Of a stretch of DNA of 64,000 nt, positions 43,912 through 53,711 are shown piece after piece. Position 1 is the first letter of the stretch; the number at the start of each line of letters is the position of its first letter. The notes under the pieces were generated by a model that had not been told where the DNA came from, searched no databases, and was given only the letters and a program-made list of their open reading frames with translations. The position numbers and the translations under genes are program-made. Origin of the DNA: Geothrix sp. (lineage in GTDB: Bacteria; Acidobacteriota; Holophagae; Holophagales; Holophagaceae); assembly GCA_030824075.1 (NCBI GenBank), contig JAVBYJ010000003.1, positions 26,871 through 90,870 of the forward strand, read 5' to 3'.

Positions 43912-44676
43912 ATGCACAAGGTCCTCCTCTCCTTCCTGGCCCTATCGGCCCTCTCTCTGAGCGCCCAGGCTGAGCCCCCCAAGTCTGAGTGGACGATCAC
44001 TGGCAACGCGGGCCTCTTTTCCGACTACCGCTACCGCGGCTTCACCCAGACCGCCTACAAGCCCTCCTTCCAGGGCGGTTTCGACGTGGCCCACCGTTCG
44101 GGTGCCTACTTCGGAAGCTGGAACGCCAATGTGGAGCAGGCCCTCTACCGGGGCGCCAGCCTCGAGATGGACCTCTACGGCGGCTACAAGTTCGCGACGG
44201 GCCCCGCGACCTTCGACCTCGGCGCCATCACCTGCCGCTACCCCACCCGCGCCAACACAGGCCGCATCGGAGAAGTCCACCACGACGAGATCTACGCCGG
44301 CCTGAGTTACGGGATTGTCACGGCCAAGTTCTCCTACGCGTTGAGCAATTACTTCGGTCTCGGCGACGGCACGGCCGGGGACACCAAGGGCAACTGGTAC
44401 CTCGAGCTCGGCGCCGCCTACGACCTGGGGAAGGGCTGGAGCGTCAACGCGCACTACGGCCACCAGTCCATCCCGAACGCTGCGGCCCCCATGATCGGGC
44501 TGAAGGACAAGGCCGTGGACGACTACAAGGTCGGCGTGACCAAGGATCTGAGCGGCTGGATCCTCAACGCCTCCTACCTCGGCACCAGCCGGAAGGACTT
44601 CTTCACGACCGGCGTCAGCGCACCCGAGGCAGCCGGCAAGAGCCGTGTCATCCTCGGCCTCTCCAGGAGCTTCTGA
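43912..44676 (+). CDS. TorF-family outer-membrane porin-like protein (Gcw_chp)
   Basis: 254 aa with a signal peptide (MHKVLLSFLALSALSLSAQA). The mature N-terminus WTITGNAGLFSDYRYRGFTQT and KPSFQGGFDVAHRSG is the signature of the Gcw_chp/TorF family of putative outer-membrane barrels. C-terminal strands end SRVILGLSRSF with a terminal Phe. It lies between kdpC and kdpD on the same strand with gaps of about 80 and 60 bp, so it is likely cotranscribed. A role in K+ entry across the outer membrane is possible but unproven. Confidence 0.87.
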   Translation: MHKVLLSFLALSALSLSAQAEPPKSEWTITGNAGLFSDYRYRGFTQTAYKPSFQGGFDVAHRSGAYFGSWNANVEQALYRGASLEMDLYGGYKFATGPATFDLGAITCRYPTRANTGRIGEVHHDEIYAGLSYGIVTAKFSYALSNYFGLGDGTAGDTKGNWYLELGAAYDLGKGWSVNAHYGHQSIPNAAAPMIGLKDKAVDDYKVGVTKDLSGWILNASYLGTSRKDFFTTGVSAPEAAGKSRVILGLSRSF

Positions 44677-44738
44677 TGCAGGCCTTCGGAGAGTCCCCGG
44701 CCCTAACAGCCGCCCAGATTTCCGGGTAGGTTTACTCC

Positions 44739-47423
44739 ATGGCACCCGAGCGCCCAGATCCTGATGCCCTGCTCCGCAAGGTCCAGGAGGAGGAGGTGCG
44801 CGCGGCCCGGGCGAAGCTGAAGCTGTTTTTCGGCGCCGCGCCTGGCGTCGGGAAGACCTACGCCATGCTGTCCGAGGCCCGGGAACGGCGGGCTGAGGGA
44901 CTTGATGTGGTGGCCGGCGTGGTGGAAACCCACGGCCGCAGCGAGACCGCCGCCCTCCTTGAAGGGCTGGAGATCCTGCCCCGGAAGGAGCTGGCCTACG
45001 CGGGACAATTTCTTCCGGAATTCGACCTGGATGCGGCGCTGCAGCGCCGACCCGGCCTGATCCTCATGGACGAGCTGGCCCACTCGAACCTGATGGGATC
45101 CCGCCACGCCAAGCGGTGGCAGGACGTGATGGAGCTTCTCGACGCGGGCATCGATGTCTACACCACGTTGAACGTCCAGCACCTGGATAGCCTGAAGGAC
45201 GTGGTGGCCCAGATCACCGGTGTGATTGTCCGGGAGAACGTCCCCGACACGATGCTGGAGCGGGCCGATGAGGTCGAGCTGGTGGACCTCTCCCCAGACG
45301 AGCTGCTGATCCGCCTCAAAGAGGGCAAGGTCTACCTTCCCGATCAGGCCCGCCATGCACGCGACCACTTCTTCCGCAAAGGCAACCTCCTGGCTCTGCG
45401 CGAGCTGGCCCTCCGCCACACGGCCGAGAGCGTGGACGCCCAGATGCGGCGGTACATGGTCTCCGAAGGCATCCGGAAGACCTGGGCGGCGGGGGATCGC
45501 CTGCTCGTGTGCGTCGGTCCCGGCGAACTGTCGGAGCGCCTCATTCGCGGCACCCGCCGCATGGCCGGGGCCCTGGGTGCCCCCTGGTTGGCGCTCTACG
45601 TGGAATCCCGGCAGCATCTCGGATTCACGGACGTCGACCGTGCGCGCATCGAAGGCAACCTCCACCTCGCAGACAAGCTCGGTGGGGAGACCGCCGTCAT
45701 CGAAGGAGGAGGGAGTCTCCAAGAGGACATCCTCGCCTTCGCCCAGGACCGGAACATCACCAAGCTCGTCGTGGGGAAGCCCTCCCGCCCCCGCTGGATG
45801 GAACTGCTGATGGGCTCCACCGTGGATGAGCTCATCCGCCACAGCGGCAGCATCGATGTCTACGTGATCAGCGGGGAACCCGGCCGGGAACCCGCCACCC
45901 CCCTGATCCGCCGCTCCATCACCAGCCCGCTGCGCAACTACCTGCTCAGCGCCCTGGCTGTCATCGTGGCGAGCGTCGCGGCTGGCCTCATCTTCCGGCG
46001 AACCGAACAGGCCGACATCATCATGGTGTACCTGCTGGGCATCCTGATCGTGGCCACGCGCTTCGGTCGCGGTCCGTCCTTCCTGGCGTCACTCCTGAGC
46101 GTGGCGGCCTTTGATTTCCTCTTCGTGCCTCCCTACCTCACCTTCGCGGTCACCGATTTCCGCCATGTGGGCACCTTCGCCGTGATGCTCCTGATGGGTG
46201 TGGTCATCGGCAACCTCACCGAGCGCATCCAGGCCCAGGCCCGGCTGGCCCGGGGCCGGGAGCAGCGCACCCACGCCCTCTACCGCCTGGGGCAGGAACT
46301 GGCCCGCAGCGCGGGCTCCGCAGCCCTGGTGGCCTCCGCCATCCAGAATGTGGCCACCCAGTTCCAGAGCCAGGCGGTGGTCCTCCAGCCCGACGAGCAC
46401 AAGCGGCTGCAGACGCCGGACCCGCCTCTGGCCTTCCCGATCAACGAGCGGGAGCTGGGGGTGGCCCAGTGGGTCTTCGATCACGCGGAACCCGCGGGCC
46501 TCGGCACCCTCACCCTGCCCGGCGCCCGAGCCACCTACCTTCCGCTCAAGGGCGCGGCCGGGACCATCGGCGTCATGGGCGTGCTTCCGGAAGGAGCCCC
46601 TCGCTGGGTCGAACCCGATCAGCGACAGCTTCTCGAGGCCTTCGCCAACCAGACTGCCCTGGCCCTGGAACGCTCCCTGCTCGCAGAGCAAGGCGCCCAG
46701 GACCGCCGACGGGCGGATGAGGAGCGCTTGCGGAACGCCCTGCTCAGCTCCGTTTCCCATGACCTCAGGACGCCCCTGGGCGTCATCACCGGCGCCGTGA
46801 GCACAGCCCTGGAGACCCCCGACCTTTCTGAAGCCGCCCGGCGGGACCTGCTCGTTTCCGCCCAGGAGGAGGCCCAGCGCCTCCATCGCCTCGTGTGCAA
46901 CCTGCTGGACATCACCCGTCTGGAAGCAGGGTCTCTGGTGCTGCACACCGAATGGATCCCCATCGAGGAAGTGGTTGGAGCGGTCCTGAACCGCCGGGAA
47001 CTTGGGAACGAGGTCAGCCGGATCCGCACCCACCTGCCCGAGCAGCTTCCCCTGGTGGCGATGGATGCCGTGCTCATGGAACAGGTGCTGTTGAACCTCT
47101 TGGACAATGCCCTGAAGTACTCCCCGCCCGGCACCCCGGTCGATATCAAGGCGTGGGCCGCCGGAAAATCCTTCACGCTCTCGGTGGCCGACCAGGGCCC
47201 TGGCATCGCCCACGGGGAGGAGGAGCGCATCTTCGAAAAGCTCGCGAGGGGCGAGGCCGCCACCAGTCGTCCAGGAGCCGGTCTGGGCCTGGCCATCTGC
47301 AGGGGCATCGTCACCGCCCACGGGGGCCAGATCCAGGCGGCCAACCGCCCCCAGGGCGGCGCCCAGTTCCTCGTTTCCTTGCCCCTGGGCACGCCCCCTC
47401 CCATGCCGGTGGAGGCCTCGTGA
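44739..47423 (+). CDS. kdpD: Sensor histidine kinase KdpD
   Basis: 894 aa. N-terminal KdpD domain (about 25-235) with Walker A GAAPGVGKTYAML and the Walker B-like LILMDELAHSN, followed by a USP-like domain to about 375. Four transmembrane helices (about 400-495; RNYLLSALAVIVASVAAGLIF, ADIIMVYLLGILIVATRF, ...), a GAF-like domain (about 525-655), then HisKA with H674 in SVSHDLRTPLGVITG and a HATPase domain (LLDNALKYSPPG, VADQGPGI, GAGLGLAICRGIV). KdpD senses low K+ or turgor and phosphorylates KdpE. Confidence 0.97.
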   Translation: MAPERPDPDALLRKVQEEEVRAARAKLKLFFGAAPGVGKTYAMLSEARERRAEGLDVVAGVVETHGRSETAALLEGLEILPRKELAYAGQFLPEFDLDAALQRRPGLILMDELAHSNLMGSRHAKRWQDVMELLDAGIDVYTTLNVQHLDSLKDVVAQITGVIVRENVPDTMLERADEVELVDLSPDELLIRLKEGKVYLPDQARHARDHFFRKGNLLALRELALRHTAESVDAQMRRYMVSEGIRKTWAAGDRLLVCVGPGELSERLIRGTRRMAGALGAPWLALYVESRQHLGFTDVDRARIEGNLHLADKLGGETAVIEGGGSLQEDILAFAQDRNITKLVVGKPSRPRWMELLMGSTVDELIRHSGSIDVYVISGEPGREPATPLIRRSITSPLRNYLLSALAVIVASVAAGLIFRRTEQADIIMVYLLGILIVATRFGRGPSFLASLLSVAAFDFLFVPPYLTFAVTDFRHVGTFAVMLLMGVVIGNLTERIQAQARLARGREQRTHALYRLGQELARSAGSAALVASAIQNVATQFQSQAVVLQPDEHKRLQTPDPPLAFPINERELGVAQWVFDHAEPAGLGTLTLPGARATYLPLKGAAGTIGVMGVLPEGAPRWVEPDQRQLLEAFANQTALALERSLLAEQGAQDRRRADEERLRNALLSSVSHDLRTPLGVITGAVSTALETPDLSEAARRDLLVSAQEEAQRLHRLVCNLLDITRLEAGSLVLHTEWIPIEEVVGAVLNRRELGNEVSRIRTHLPEQLPLVAMDAVLMEQVLLNLLDNALKYSPPGTPVDIKAWAAGKSFTLSVADQGPGIAHGEEERIFEKLARGEAATSRPGAGLGLAICRGIVTAHGGQIQAANRPQGGAQFLVSLPLGTPPPMPVEAS

Positions 47424-48115
47424 ACGAGCCAACACCCCTGATCCTGCTGGTGGAAGATGAGCCGCAGATGCGCCGTTTTCTCCACGTCGCCCTGGAAGGC
47501 AGCGGCTACCGCTACCTGGAAGCCCCCACGGGCAAGGAGGGCCTGGCCCTCGCCGTCCAGCACCGACCCGACGTGATCCTGCTCGACCTGGGCCTTCCCG
47601 ACATGGATGGGCTCGAACTCATGCTCCGGCTTCGGGAGTGGAGCCAGACTCCGGTCATCGTGATCTCTGCCCGCGGCCAGGAAACCGATAAAATCGGCGC
47701 CCTGGATGTGGGTGCCGACGACTACCTGACCAAGCCCTTTGGCACCGGTGAACTCCTGGCCCGCATCCGGGTGGCCCTCCGCCACGCGGATCCCTTGGCC
47801 ACGGAGGACCCTGTGTTCGTCCTCGGCCGCTGGCGGGTGGATCTGGCCAAGCGCCAGGTCCTGGTGGACGGCCAGGAAGTCCACCTCACGCCCCTTGAAT
47901 ACGGACTCTTCACCACCCTCATCCGCCATGCCGGGAAGGTGGTCACCCATCGCCAGCTTCTGAAGGAGGTGTGGGGAGGCGTCGCCGGAGCCCAGCCGCT
48001 GTATCTCCGGGTCTACATGGCCCAGCTCCGGCACAAGCTTGAAGAAACCCCCTCCCACCCCCGGTACCTCCAGACCGAACCCGGGGTGGGCTACCGATTG
48101 AAGACGGACGATTAA
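47420..48115 (+). CDS. kdpE: Response regulator KdpE (OmpR family)
   Basis: 231 aa from the GTG at 47420, which overlaps the kdpD stop and has GGAGG upstream. Receiver domain with the acidic pair in LVEDEPQMRR and phospho-acceptor Asp in VILLDLGLPDMDG; the conserved S and K appear in VISARGQ and TKPFGTGEL. The OmpR-type winged helix is at 130-225 (LTPLEYGLFTTLIRHAGKVVTHRQLLKEVWG ... YLRVYMAQLRHKLEE). It is predicted to bind the phased repeats at 38736-38785 and activate kdpFABC. Confidence 0.96.
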   Translation: MNEPTPLILLVEDEPQMRRFLHVALEGSGYRYLEAPTGKEGLALAVQHRPDVILLDLGLPDMDGLELMLRLREWSQTPVIVISARGQETDKIGALDVGADDYLTKPFGTGELLARIRVALRHADPLATEDPVFVLGRWRVDLAKRQVLVDGQEVHLTPLEYGLFTTLIRHAGKVVTHRQLLKEVWGGVAGAQPLYLRVYMAQLRHKLEETPSHPRYLQTEPGVGYRLKTDD

Positions 48116-48210
48116 TCGCACCCCAACCGCTCAGCAGAGTGTCTGCCCTGGATGGCCGACATTCTGCTGGCTTTCATGCGTCCCCAGGCGGCTCTTACCC
48201 CCCCTTTTCC

Positions 48211-48246
48211 GGTAGGCGATCTCTGCGCATCGGTTTGGCGCCTACC
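48211..48246. terminator. Hairpin between kdpE and the multiheme lipoprotein gene
   Basis: GGTAGGCG (48211-48218) pairs with CGCCTACC (48239-48246) across a 20-nt loop. It covers the end of the convergent cytochrome gene (stop at 48242-48244) and lies 95 bp after the kdpE stop. It may act as a shared terminator; there is no adjacent U-run, so confidence is moderate. Confidence 0.45.
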
Positions 48247-51200
48247 ACGTCTTGGTGTTGTGGCAGCCGGCGCCGCTCCCAACCGTGGGCGTGCAGCTGG
48301 GCGCGTTGTAGGTGAGGACCTTGGTGGTCCCTCCGCCCACGGACTGCCGGGCGGCAGCCGTATCCATGGCGGTGGTCTTCAGGCCCGTGAAGTGGCTGGT
48401 GGCCAAGGTGACGGTGTTGTGGCACTGGACGCAGGCGATGCCCTTGTCGACGACGTGCTTGGTGTGCTCACCCGAGTTGTACGAGTTGTACTGGGTGGTG
48501 CCCAGCGCATGGCAGGAACTGCACTGGGTGTTCACGTCGATGATCCCGCTTCCCCAGGCCGGAGTCGTCTGCCCCCCGTGGCAGCTGATGTTCGAGCAGG
48601 TCAGCGCCGCGGCGCTGAAGGAGGCGGTGCCGCTCTTGGCGTTGTACAGGGTGCCCGGGAAATACACCTCGCCCGGGGGCACTCGGAGCGTATCCCGGCC
48701 AGGCCTATTGTTGGCGTGGGTGTAGTGCAGGAGGTTGACATTCCTCGGCTCGGCGCCACTGTGGCAATCCACGCAGGAGCCAGCGAGTTCCGGCAGGGCG
48801 TTGTGGGCGGCATGTCTGCCCGCAACATTGGGGAAGGTCGTTCCCGTCGGCGGCTTGCTGTGGCAGGACGCGCAGTTCGGCGTGAGGAGCGGTGAACCCG
48901 AGGTGTGGCAGGTGGTGCAGAGGGGCGCCAGCGACATGGGCGAGGTGCCCGTGACCGCGTGGCAGGCTTTGCAACTGGCATCGAAGGCGGCCTGGGTCTG
49001 CACCAGATCGCCGTGGTTGGCGTAGGGGACCGTATGGTTCGCGCCGCCCGTCCATCCGAAGGTGATGTGCGAGGTCGGGTTCCCAGCGCCGTCATGACAG
49101 GCCACGGTGCAGGTCTGGTTCACCGCATCGTAGATCCCTCCTGCGGGAAGGACGATGGTGTCCTTCGATGGGCCTTCCATCTGAGAGGTGGCCAGGGCGT
49201 TGAAGTGGTTCAGGGCCCCGGGCGTGGCCACGGTCATGCTGTGGCAGTCGACGCACTGGGCGCTGATGGGAGCGGCCAGGTGGGCCACGTGCAGCCCGGA
49301 GTAGGCGCTGTTCGCCTCCGGAACACCGGGCGTGGCGGGATCCGTACCGAGGGAATGGCAGGAACGGCAGCCAGCATCCGTGTTGATGAGGATGGTCCCA
49401 GTGCGCCAATCCGGCGCGGTGATGCCGCCGTGGCAGCTGATGTTGGAGCAGGTATAGGCCGTGGGGTTGAAGGCCGCGGTGCCGGACTTGGCGTTGTAGG
49501 CCGCGAGGAACGAGGTCTCGCCGGGCGGCACGCGCAGGGCATCCATGCCCGTGCGGGCATTGGCGTGATTGTAGTGGACGAGGTTGGCGTTGCCGGGTTC
49601 GGCGCCGCTGTGGCAGGTCGCGCACAGGCCCGTCACGCCGGTCAAGGCGTTGTGGATGGCATGCTTCCCGGCCACATCGGGGAAGACGGTTCCGATGGGG
49701 GGCCTCGAATGGCAGGAGCTGCAGTTCGTCGCCGTGAGCGGCGAGGCGGCCTGATGGCAGGTGGTGCAGGACGGTCCGGCCTTGGTGGTGGGCGCGGCCA
49801 CATCGTGGCAGGCGGCGCAGCTGCTGGTGAAGGCCGTCAGGGTGTTCACGCTCGTGTGGGCGGTGTCGGCGTAGGGCACGGCGTGGCTGGCGCCACCCCC
49901 GGTCCAGGTGTAGGAGGCCGGGTGGGCATGGCCGTGACAGCTGAAGGCACCGCCGCTGCCGCAGGACTGGGTGGCGATGTCATAAATGGCGACCGGCGTG
50001 GTGGTGTTGAACGCCACGGTCTGGCCGGCGGGGCCCTCCATCTGGGAAGTGTTGAGGAACTTGAAGTGATTCAGGGCGCCGGTGCTTCCGTTCGCCATGG
50101 CGTGGCATTCCACGCACTGGAGGCCCGCCGTGGAATTGAGATGCAGGGCGTGCAGGCCGGAATAGGGGCTGTTGCCATCCGGCGTGCCCAGGGCCGTCCC
50201 CAGGGTGTGGCACTGGCGGCATCCGGATTCCTGATTGGAGAGGATGCTGTTGGTGGCCTGCCAGCCCGGCGTGGCGATCCCGCCGTGGCAGCTGACGTTT
50301 GAGCAGGTCTGAGTCGTGGCGTTGAAGGTCGCCACCCGGGTCGGAGAGGCGTTGTAGATGACGCCCAATTTGACCTCACCTGGCGCCAGTCGGAGGGTGT
50401 CGTAGCCGGGACGGGCATTGGCGTGGTCGTAGTGGGTCTGACTGCCGGAATCGGAGCCTTCGTGGCAGGCGGCGCAGGCCCCGGTGACACCGGTCAGGGC
50501 ATCATGCTTCGCGTGCACCCCGGCCACGTTCGGGAAGGCCGCGCCCGCGGGGGGCTTCGTGTGACAGGAGGCGCAGTTCGTCTGGGTGAGCGGGGAACCG
50601 GCCTGGTGACAGGTCGTGCAGAGCGGCGCCCGGCTCGGCGAGGTGCCGGAAACGGCGTGGCAGATGGAACAGTTGGTGTCGAAGGTGGCCTGGACGGCGC
50701 CGGTGTGGAGGGCGGTCGTGAAAGGTACCGCGTGGTTCGGCTGGCCGGGCCCGTTGAAGTGGCAGGCCACGCCATTGTTGGCCGTGGCGTAGCAGCTGGG
50801 CGCAGCCGGATCAGGGGCGGTGCGGCCCTTGGTGAAGTCGTGGCAGAGATTGCAGGTCGTATCCATCTTCAGGGCGTTGCGATGGGAGGACACGAAACCG
50901 GGGAACACCACCTGCGCCGCCTGGTTCCAGACGGTTGGATGGGCCTTCGCCTGGGTGTGGCACGTGGTGCACTTGGTCGGTGCGGAGCCTCCGTCGAATT
51001 TCGGCGATCCCGGTGTGCCGTGGCAGGTCTGGCAGGCCCCGAGGTCTTTCTTCGCCTCCAGGCCATGGAAGGCGAGGCTGGTCGCCTCCTTCCAGACCAC
51101 ACCCAGGGCGTGGGGCGCCTGGGCATTCCCGTGGCAGAGGGTGTTGTTGAAGCAGCCCGGTGCGGTGCCCGTCGGGGCCGGGCTCGTGGGATGGCCCGCC

Positions 51201-51745
51201 GGATTGACCGTGGAGCCAGGGAAGTGGCACTGGGCGCAGACCGGGGCGTTGGCCGGATCCGCGGTCGCATGGTTGGAGAGCGCCGTGTGCCAAGGTTTCG
51301 CGGGATGGGGTGCGGCCGTGGTGTGGCAGGCCCCACAAGCGACGGCAGAGCCGCCTCCCAGGAAATCCGTCCCATGGCAGATCTGACAGGAGGCGAAGCC
51401 GCCGCCGCTGCTGTCAGGCGCCCGCTTCGCCCGCAGGCCGTGGGTGCCGGGAAGGGCCCAACCAGGAACGGGATTGTGGTGGCAGGCGGCGGTGAAACAG
51501 GAGGCCTTGGAGATCCCCCCTGTCAGGTCCTGGCCGTGGCAGGACCGGCACTGATCGAGCGCGGTCGCGGCCAGGCCGGGATGGGTGCCGATGAAGCCCG
51601 CGGGATGGGCTCCCTGGGCGTTGACAAGGCTGAGGGCGCCGCCACTCCCGCGGCTGGTCGAGCAGCCCAGCAGAACCGCCAGACCAAGGAATACAGCGAT
51701 GAGACACGAATGGCGAAGCGTCCTCGGTTCCCTCATGGTGTCCAT
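48242..51745 (-). CDS. Giant multiheme c-type cytochrome lipoprotein (34 CX2-9CH motifs)
   Basis: 1167 aa with a lipobox (LAVLLGCS, Cys about residue 28), so probably surface- or membrane-anchored. By hand count it has 25 canonical CXXCH haem motifs and 9 longer spacings (CX3-9CH), of the type seen in Geobacter-type CxxxxCH cytochromes. Residues about 355-638, 639-920 and 921-1160 are three tandem repeats sharing CTTCH..GSPL..NC(A/S)SCH.(K/R)PP, HY(D/N/T)HAN(A/N)R, CSN(I/V)SCHGG and CRxCHxLGT; the third is shorter. Start at 51745; 51736 is an alternative. Expected to conduct electrons, probably to extracellular acceptors. Confidence 0.93.
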   Translation of the reverse strand: MDTMREPRTLRHSCLIAVFLGLAVLLGCSTSRGSGGALSLVNAQGAHPAGFIGTHPGLAATALDQCRSCHGQDLTGGISKASCFTAACHHNPVPGWALPGTHGLRAKRAPDSSGGGFASCQICHGTDFLGGGSAVACGACHTTAAPHPAKPWHTALSNHATADPANAPVCAQCHFPGSTVNPAGHPTSPAPTGTAPGCFNNTLCHGNAQAPHALGVVWKEATSLAFHGLEAKKDLGACQTCHGTPGSPKFDGGSAPTKCTTCHTQAKAHPTVWNQAAQVVFPGFVSSHRNALKMDTTCNLCHDFTKGRTAPDPAAPSCYATANNGVACHFNGPGQPNHAVPFTTALHTGAVQATFDTNCSICHAVSGTSPSRAPLCTTCHQAGSPLTQTNCASCHTKPPAGAAFPNVAGVHAKHDALTGVTGACAACHEGSDSGSQTHYDHANARPGYDTLRLAPGEVKLGVIYNASPTRVATFNATTQTCSNVSCHGGIATPGWQATNSILSNQESGCRQCHTLGTALGTPDGNSPYSGLHALHLNSTAGLQCVECHAMANGSTGALNHFKFLNTSQMEGPAGQTVAFNTTTPVAIYDIATQSCGSGGAFSCHGHAHPASYTWTGGGASHAVPYADTAHTSVNTLTAFTSSCAACHDVAAPTTKAGPSCTTCHQAASPLTATNCSSCHSRPPIGTVFPDVAGKHAIHNALTGVTGLCATCHSGAEPGNANLVHYNHANARTGMDALRVPPGETSFLAAYNAKSGTAAFNPTAYTCSNISCHGGITAPDWRTGTILINTDAGCRSCHSLGTDPATPGVPEANSAYSGLHVAHLAAPISAQCVDCHSMTVATPGALNHFNALATSQMEGPSKDTIVLPAGGIYDAVNQTCTVACHDGAGNPTSHITFGWTGGANHTVPYANHGDLVQTQAAFDASCKACHAVTGTSPMSLAPLCTTCHTSGSPLLTPNCASCHSKPPTGTTFPNVAGRHAAHNALPELAGSCVDCHSGAEPRNVNLLHYTHANNRPGRDTLRVPPGEVYFPGTLYNAKSGTASFSAAALTCSNISCHGGQTTPAWGSGIIDVNTQCSSCHALGTTQYNSYNSGEHTKHVVDKGIACVQCHNTVTLATSHFTGLKTTAMDTAAARQSVGGGTTKVLTYNAPSCTPTVGSGAGCHNTKTW

Positions 51746-51794
51746 CCTTCAGCTGGTCCGTGCGTTGAAATCCTGAGTGGGGGCGTTTCGCAGG

Positions 51795-52274
51795 CTACCG
51801 GTGGCAGGCGGCGCAGCGCTGGTTGTTGGCCCGGCCATGGCACGTGTAGCACCGCGCGGGATCCAGCTTCCCCTCGATCTGATGGGTGGACAGGTACGCA
51901 GCCGGATGGGGCATGGTCCGGTCCGGCCGATTCCCGAGCAGGACGGCCGGTGGGATCATCGTTTTGCCCGAGTGGCAGTCCGCGCAGAAGGACTGGCCAT
52001 GGCAGGAGGCGCAGGTGCCCGCGTCCCGTCCGGCGGCCAGGCCGTGATCCTTGAGAAAGGCCGGGGTGTGGTCGAAGGCCGAGTAGGGCTTGCGTGCGCC
52101 GGCGAAAGGTTCGCTTTCGTGACAGCTGGAACACATGGGCCGACCCGGGCCGAGTTGCTCGGGATGGGTGGGAGCAAAGCTGGTCTCCGGCGACAGGAGT
52201 GAACAGGCGCTAAGGAAGCCCAGGCAGAGCGCCAGGCCGAAGACCAGCAGGGGAGACGACTTCCAGGCCTTCAC
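51795..52274 (-). CDS. Five-haem c-type cytochrome lipoprotein
   Basis: 159 aa from the GTG at 52274, which overlaps the porin stop and has AAGGGGGG upstream. The signal peptide ends in a lipobox LSAC. Five haem motifs: MCSSCHES, CASCHG, CADCHS, CYTCHG and CAACHR (the last at the C-terminus). Between porin and giant cytochrome on the same strand, it would be the periplasmic or membrane-side electron donor in a porin-cytochrome complex. Confidence 0.9.
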   Translation of the reverse strand: MKAWKSSPLLVFGLALCLGFLSACSLLSPETSFAPTHPEQLGPGRPMCSSCHESEPFAGARKPYSAFDHTPAFLKDHGLAAGRDAGTCASCHGQSFCADCHSGKTMIPPAVLLGNRPDRTMPHPAAYLSTHQIEGKLDPARCYTCHGRANNQRCAACHR

Positions 52275-53656
52275 TTGCCACCCCCCTTGGCCCCGACTCC
52301 GAAGCGGAAGTCGAGCCTCAGAAGGCCGCGGACCTCCTTCTTGTAGAGCGGGTTCATCCCATAACTGACATCGCCGGAGATCGTCACACGCTTGCCCGGC
52401 CGGAAGCCCAGCGAGGCCACCCCCAGGTAGGACTTGGACTCACCATTGAGCATGGGGTTGTTCTCATCATCGAAGGAGTAGCTCACCGCATCGAGGCTGA
52501 GGAAGTACCGCCCCCCGTCGTGCATCAGCCAGAGGCGAGCCTCGGAATGCGACAGGCTGTAGAAGGCCACGGTCCCCCCGGTGAGGGGCACGTCGGTGGC
52601 GGTGACACGGTGATAGGCCAGACCCGATTTGAGCTTCAGCCGCTCCGAGGTCATCCGGAATTCCGCCCCTGCGCGGGTGCTGTCCCCGTTGCCCTCGCGG
52701 CGGGCCTTCCGGTAGTCCACGTTGACTTGGAGGGGGCCACTGATCCCGAAGGAGAGCAGGCCGGAGTGGGCTTTGTACTTTTCGGTCTCGATTTGACGGA
52801 ACAGGGCGGGGAGGTTGGTACCTGCGTAGTAGTCCTTGAAGTTGCGCTCGATGTAGGTCCCTGAGAGCTGGATCGTCCGGGTAACCTTCCAGCTCATGGC
52901 GTAGTCCTGCCCGGCCAGACGGGCATTCTTGCTGGTCGCCGACAGCGGATCTTCCTTCTTCTGGTTGTAGATCACACGGCCGCTGATGTCGAAAGAGGCA
53001 TGGGGCGAAAGCCGCAGATCCCCGCCCAGCAGCTTCCGGGAACGGTCTTCGAGGATCGGCTGACCGGGCTGGTCCTTGGGCGCGGTGCCGTCCTGCAGGT
53101 AGGAAACGCCGATCTCCCCGTACCGGGCGGCCCGCCAGGCGAGGCGCCCACCCGCGATGAAATCCCGGGGGGCCGCCTGGGGGGCGCCAACGGGGTCGTA
53201 GATCACGGGCTTGCCGCCGAAGAAGGCGAAGGTGAAGCCGCCCCGAAGGTCGGCGCGGGCGCTGAGCCCGTTCACCATCTCCAGACCGGCGGCGCCCTGG
53301 GCGGCGAACCGGCCGAGCTGGACCTCGGCATTGGCCTTCGGAGCGCGGTACTGGAGGTAGCCGAAGGTGAGGTCGCCCTCCCCCTTCCCGCCGGGTGAGC
53401 TCTGATCCGCCAGATCGGTCTTGCCCCATCCGAACAGGTGCAGCGACCAGGGCGTGTCCCCGAGCCCCGTGGCATCAATTCCCACGAACTGGGTCAGGGG
53501 AACGTAGCGGTTCTTGCTGAGGTCCGGGTAGCTCTGGTTCCAGTACCGCGCCAGGGTGGTGCCGTAGGCTTCCACCTCCGCGGCGAAACCCACCGACGCC
53601 GCGGTCGAGGCGAGCAGGACGACGATGGAGGCGGGGCACATCCTCTTTCGGGCCAT
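52271..53656 (-). CDS. Outer-membrane porin of a porin-cytochrome complex
   Basis: 461 aa with a signal peptide (about residues 1-26, VVLLASTAASVGFAAEV). A long run of alternating strands suits a large beta-barrel: TPWSLHLFGWGKTDL, DLTFGYLQYRAPKANAEVQLGRFAAQ, RAARYGEIGVSYLQDG, GVASLGFRPGKRVTISGDVSYGMN, and the C-terminal LRLDFRFGVGAKGG. I do not recognise it as MtrB or OmbB by sequence, but its position ahead of two cytochromes matches porin-cytochrome operons. It may hold a cytochrome conduit through the outer membrane. Confidence 0.75.
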   Translation of the reverse strand: MARKRMCPASIVVLLASTAASVGFAAEVEAYGTTLARYWNQSYPDLSKNRYVPLTQFVGIDATGLGDTPWSLHLFGWGKTDLADQSSPGGKGEGDLTFGYLQYRAPKANAEVQLGRFAAQGAAGLEMVNGLSARADLRGGFTFAFFGGKPVIYDPVGAPQAAPRDFIAGGRLAWRAARYGEIGVSYLQDGTAPKDQPGQPILEDRSRKLLGGDLRLSPHASFDISGRVIYNQKKEDPLSATSKNARLAGQDYAMSWKVTRTIQLSGTYIERNFKDYYAGTNLPALFRQIETEKYKAHSGLLSFGISGPLQVNVDYRKARREGNGDSTRAGAEFRMTSERLKLKSGLAYHRVTATDVPLTGGTVAFYSLSHSEARLWLMHDGGRYFLSLDAVSYSFDDENNPMLNGESKSYLGVASLGFRPGKRVTISGDVSYGMNPLYKKEVRGLLRLDFRFGVGAKGGGK

Positions 53657-53711
53657 GGCGGGACCTTTAGCTGAGAAGAGCGGGGTGAATTAGAAGCATA
53701 TGTAAGTCCCC

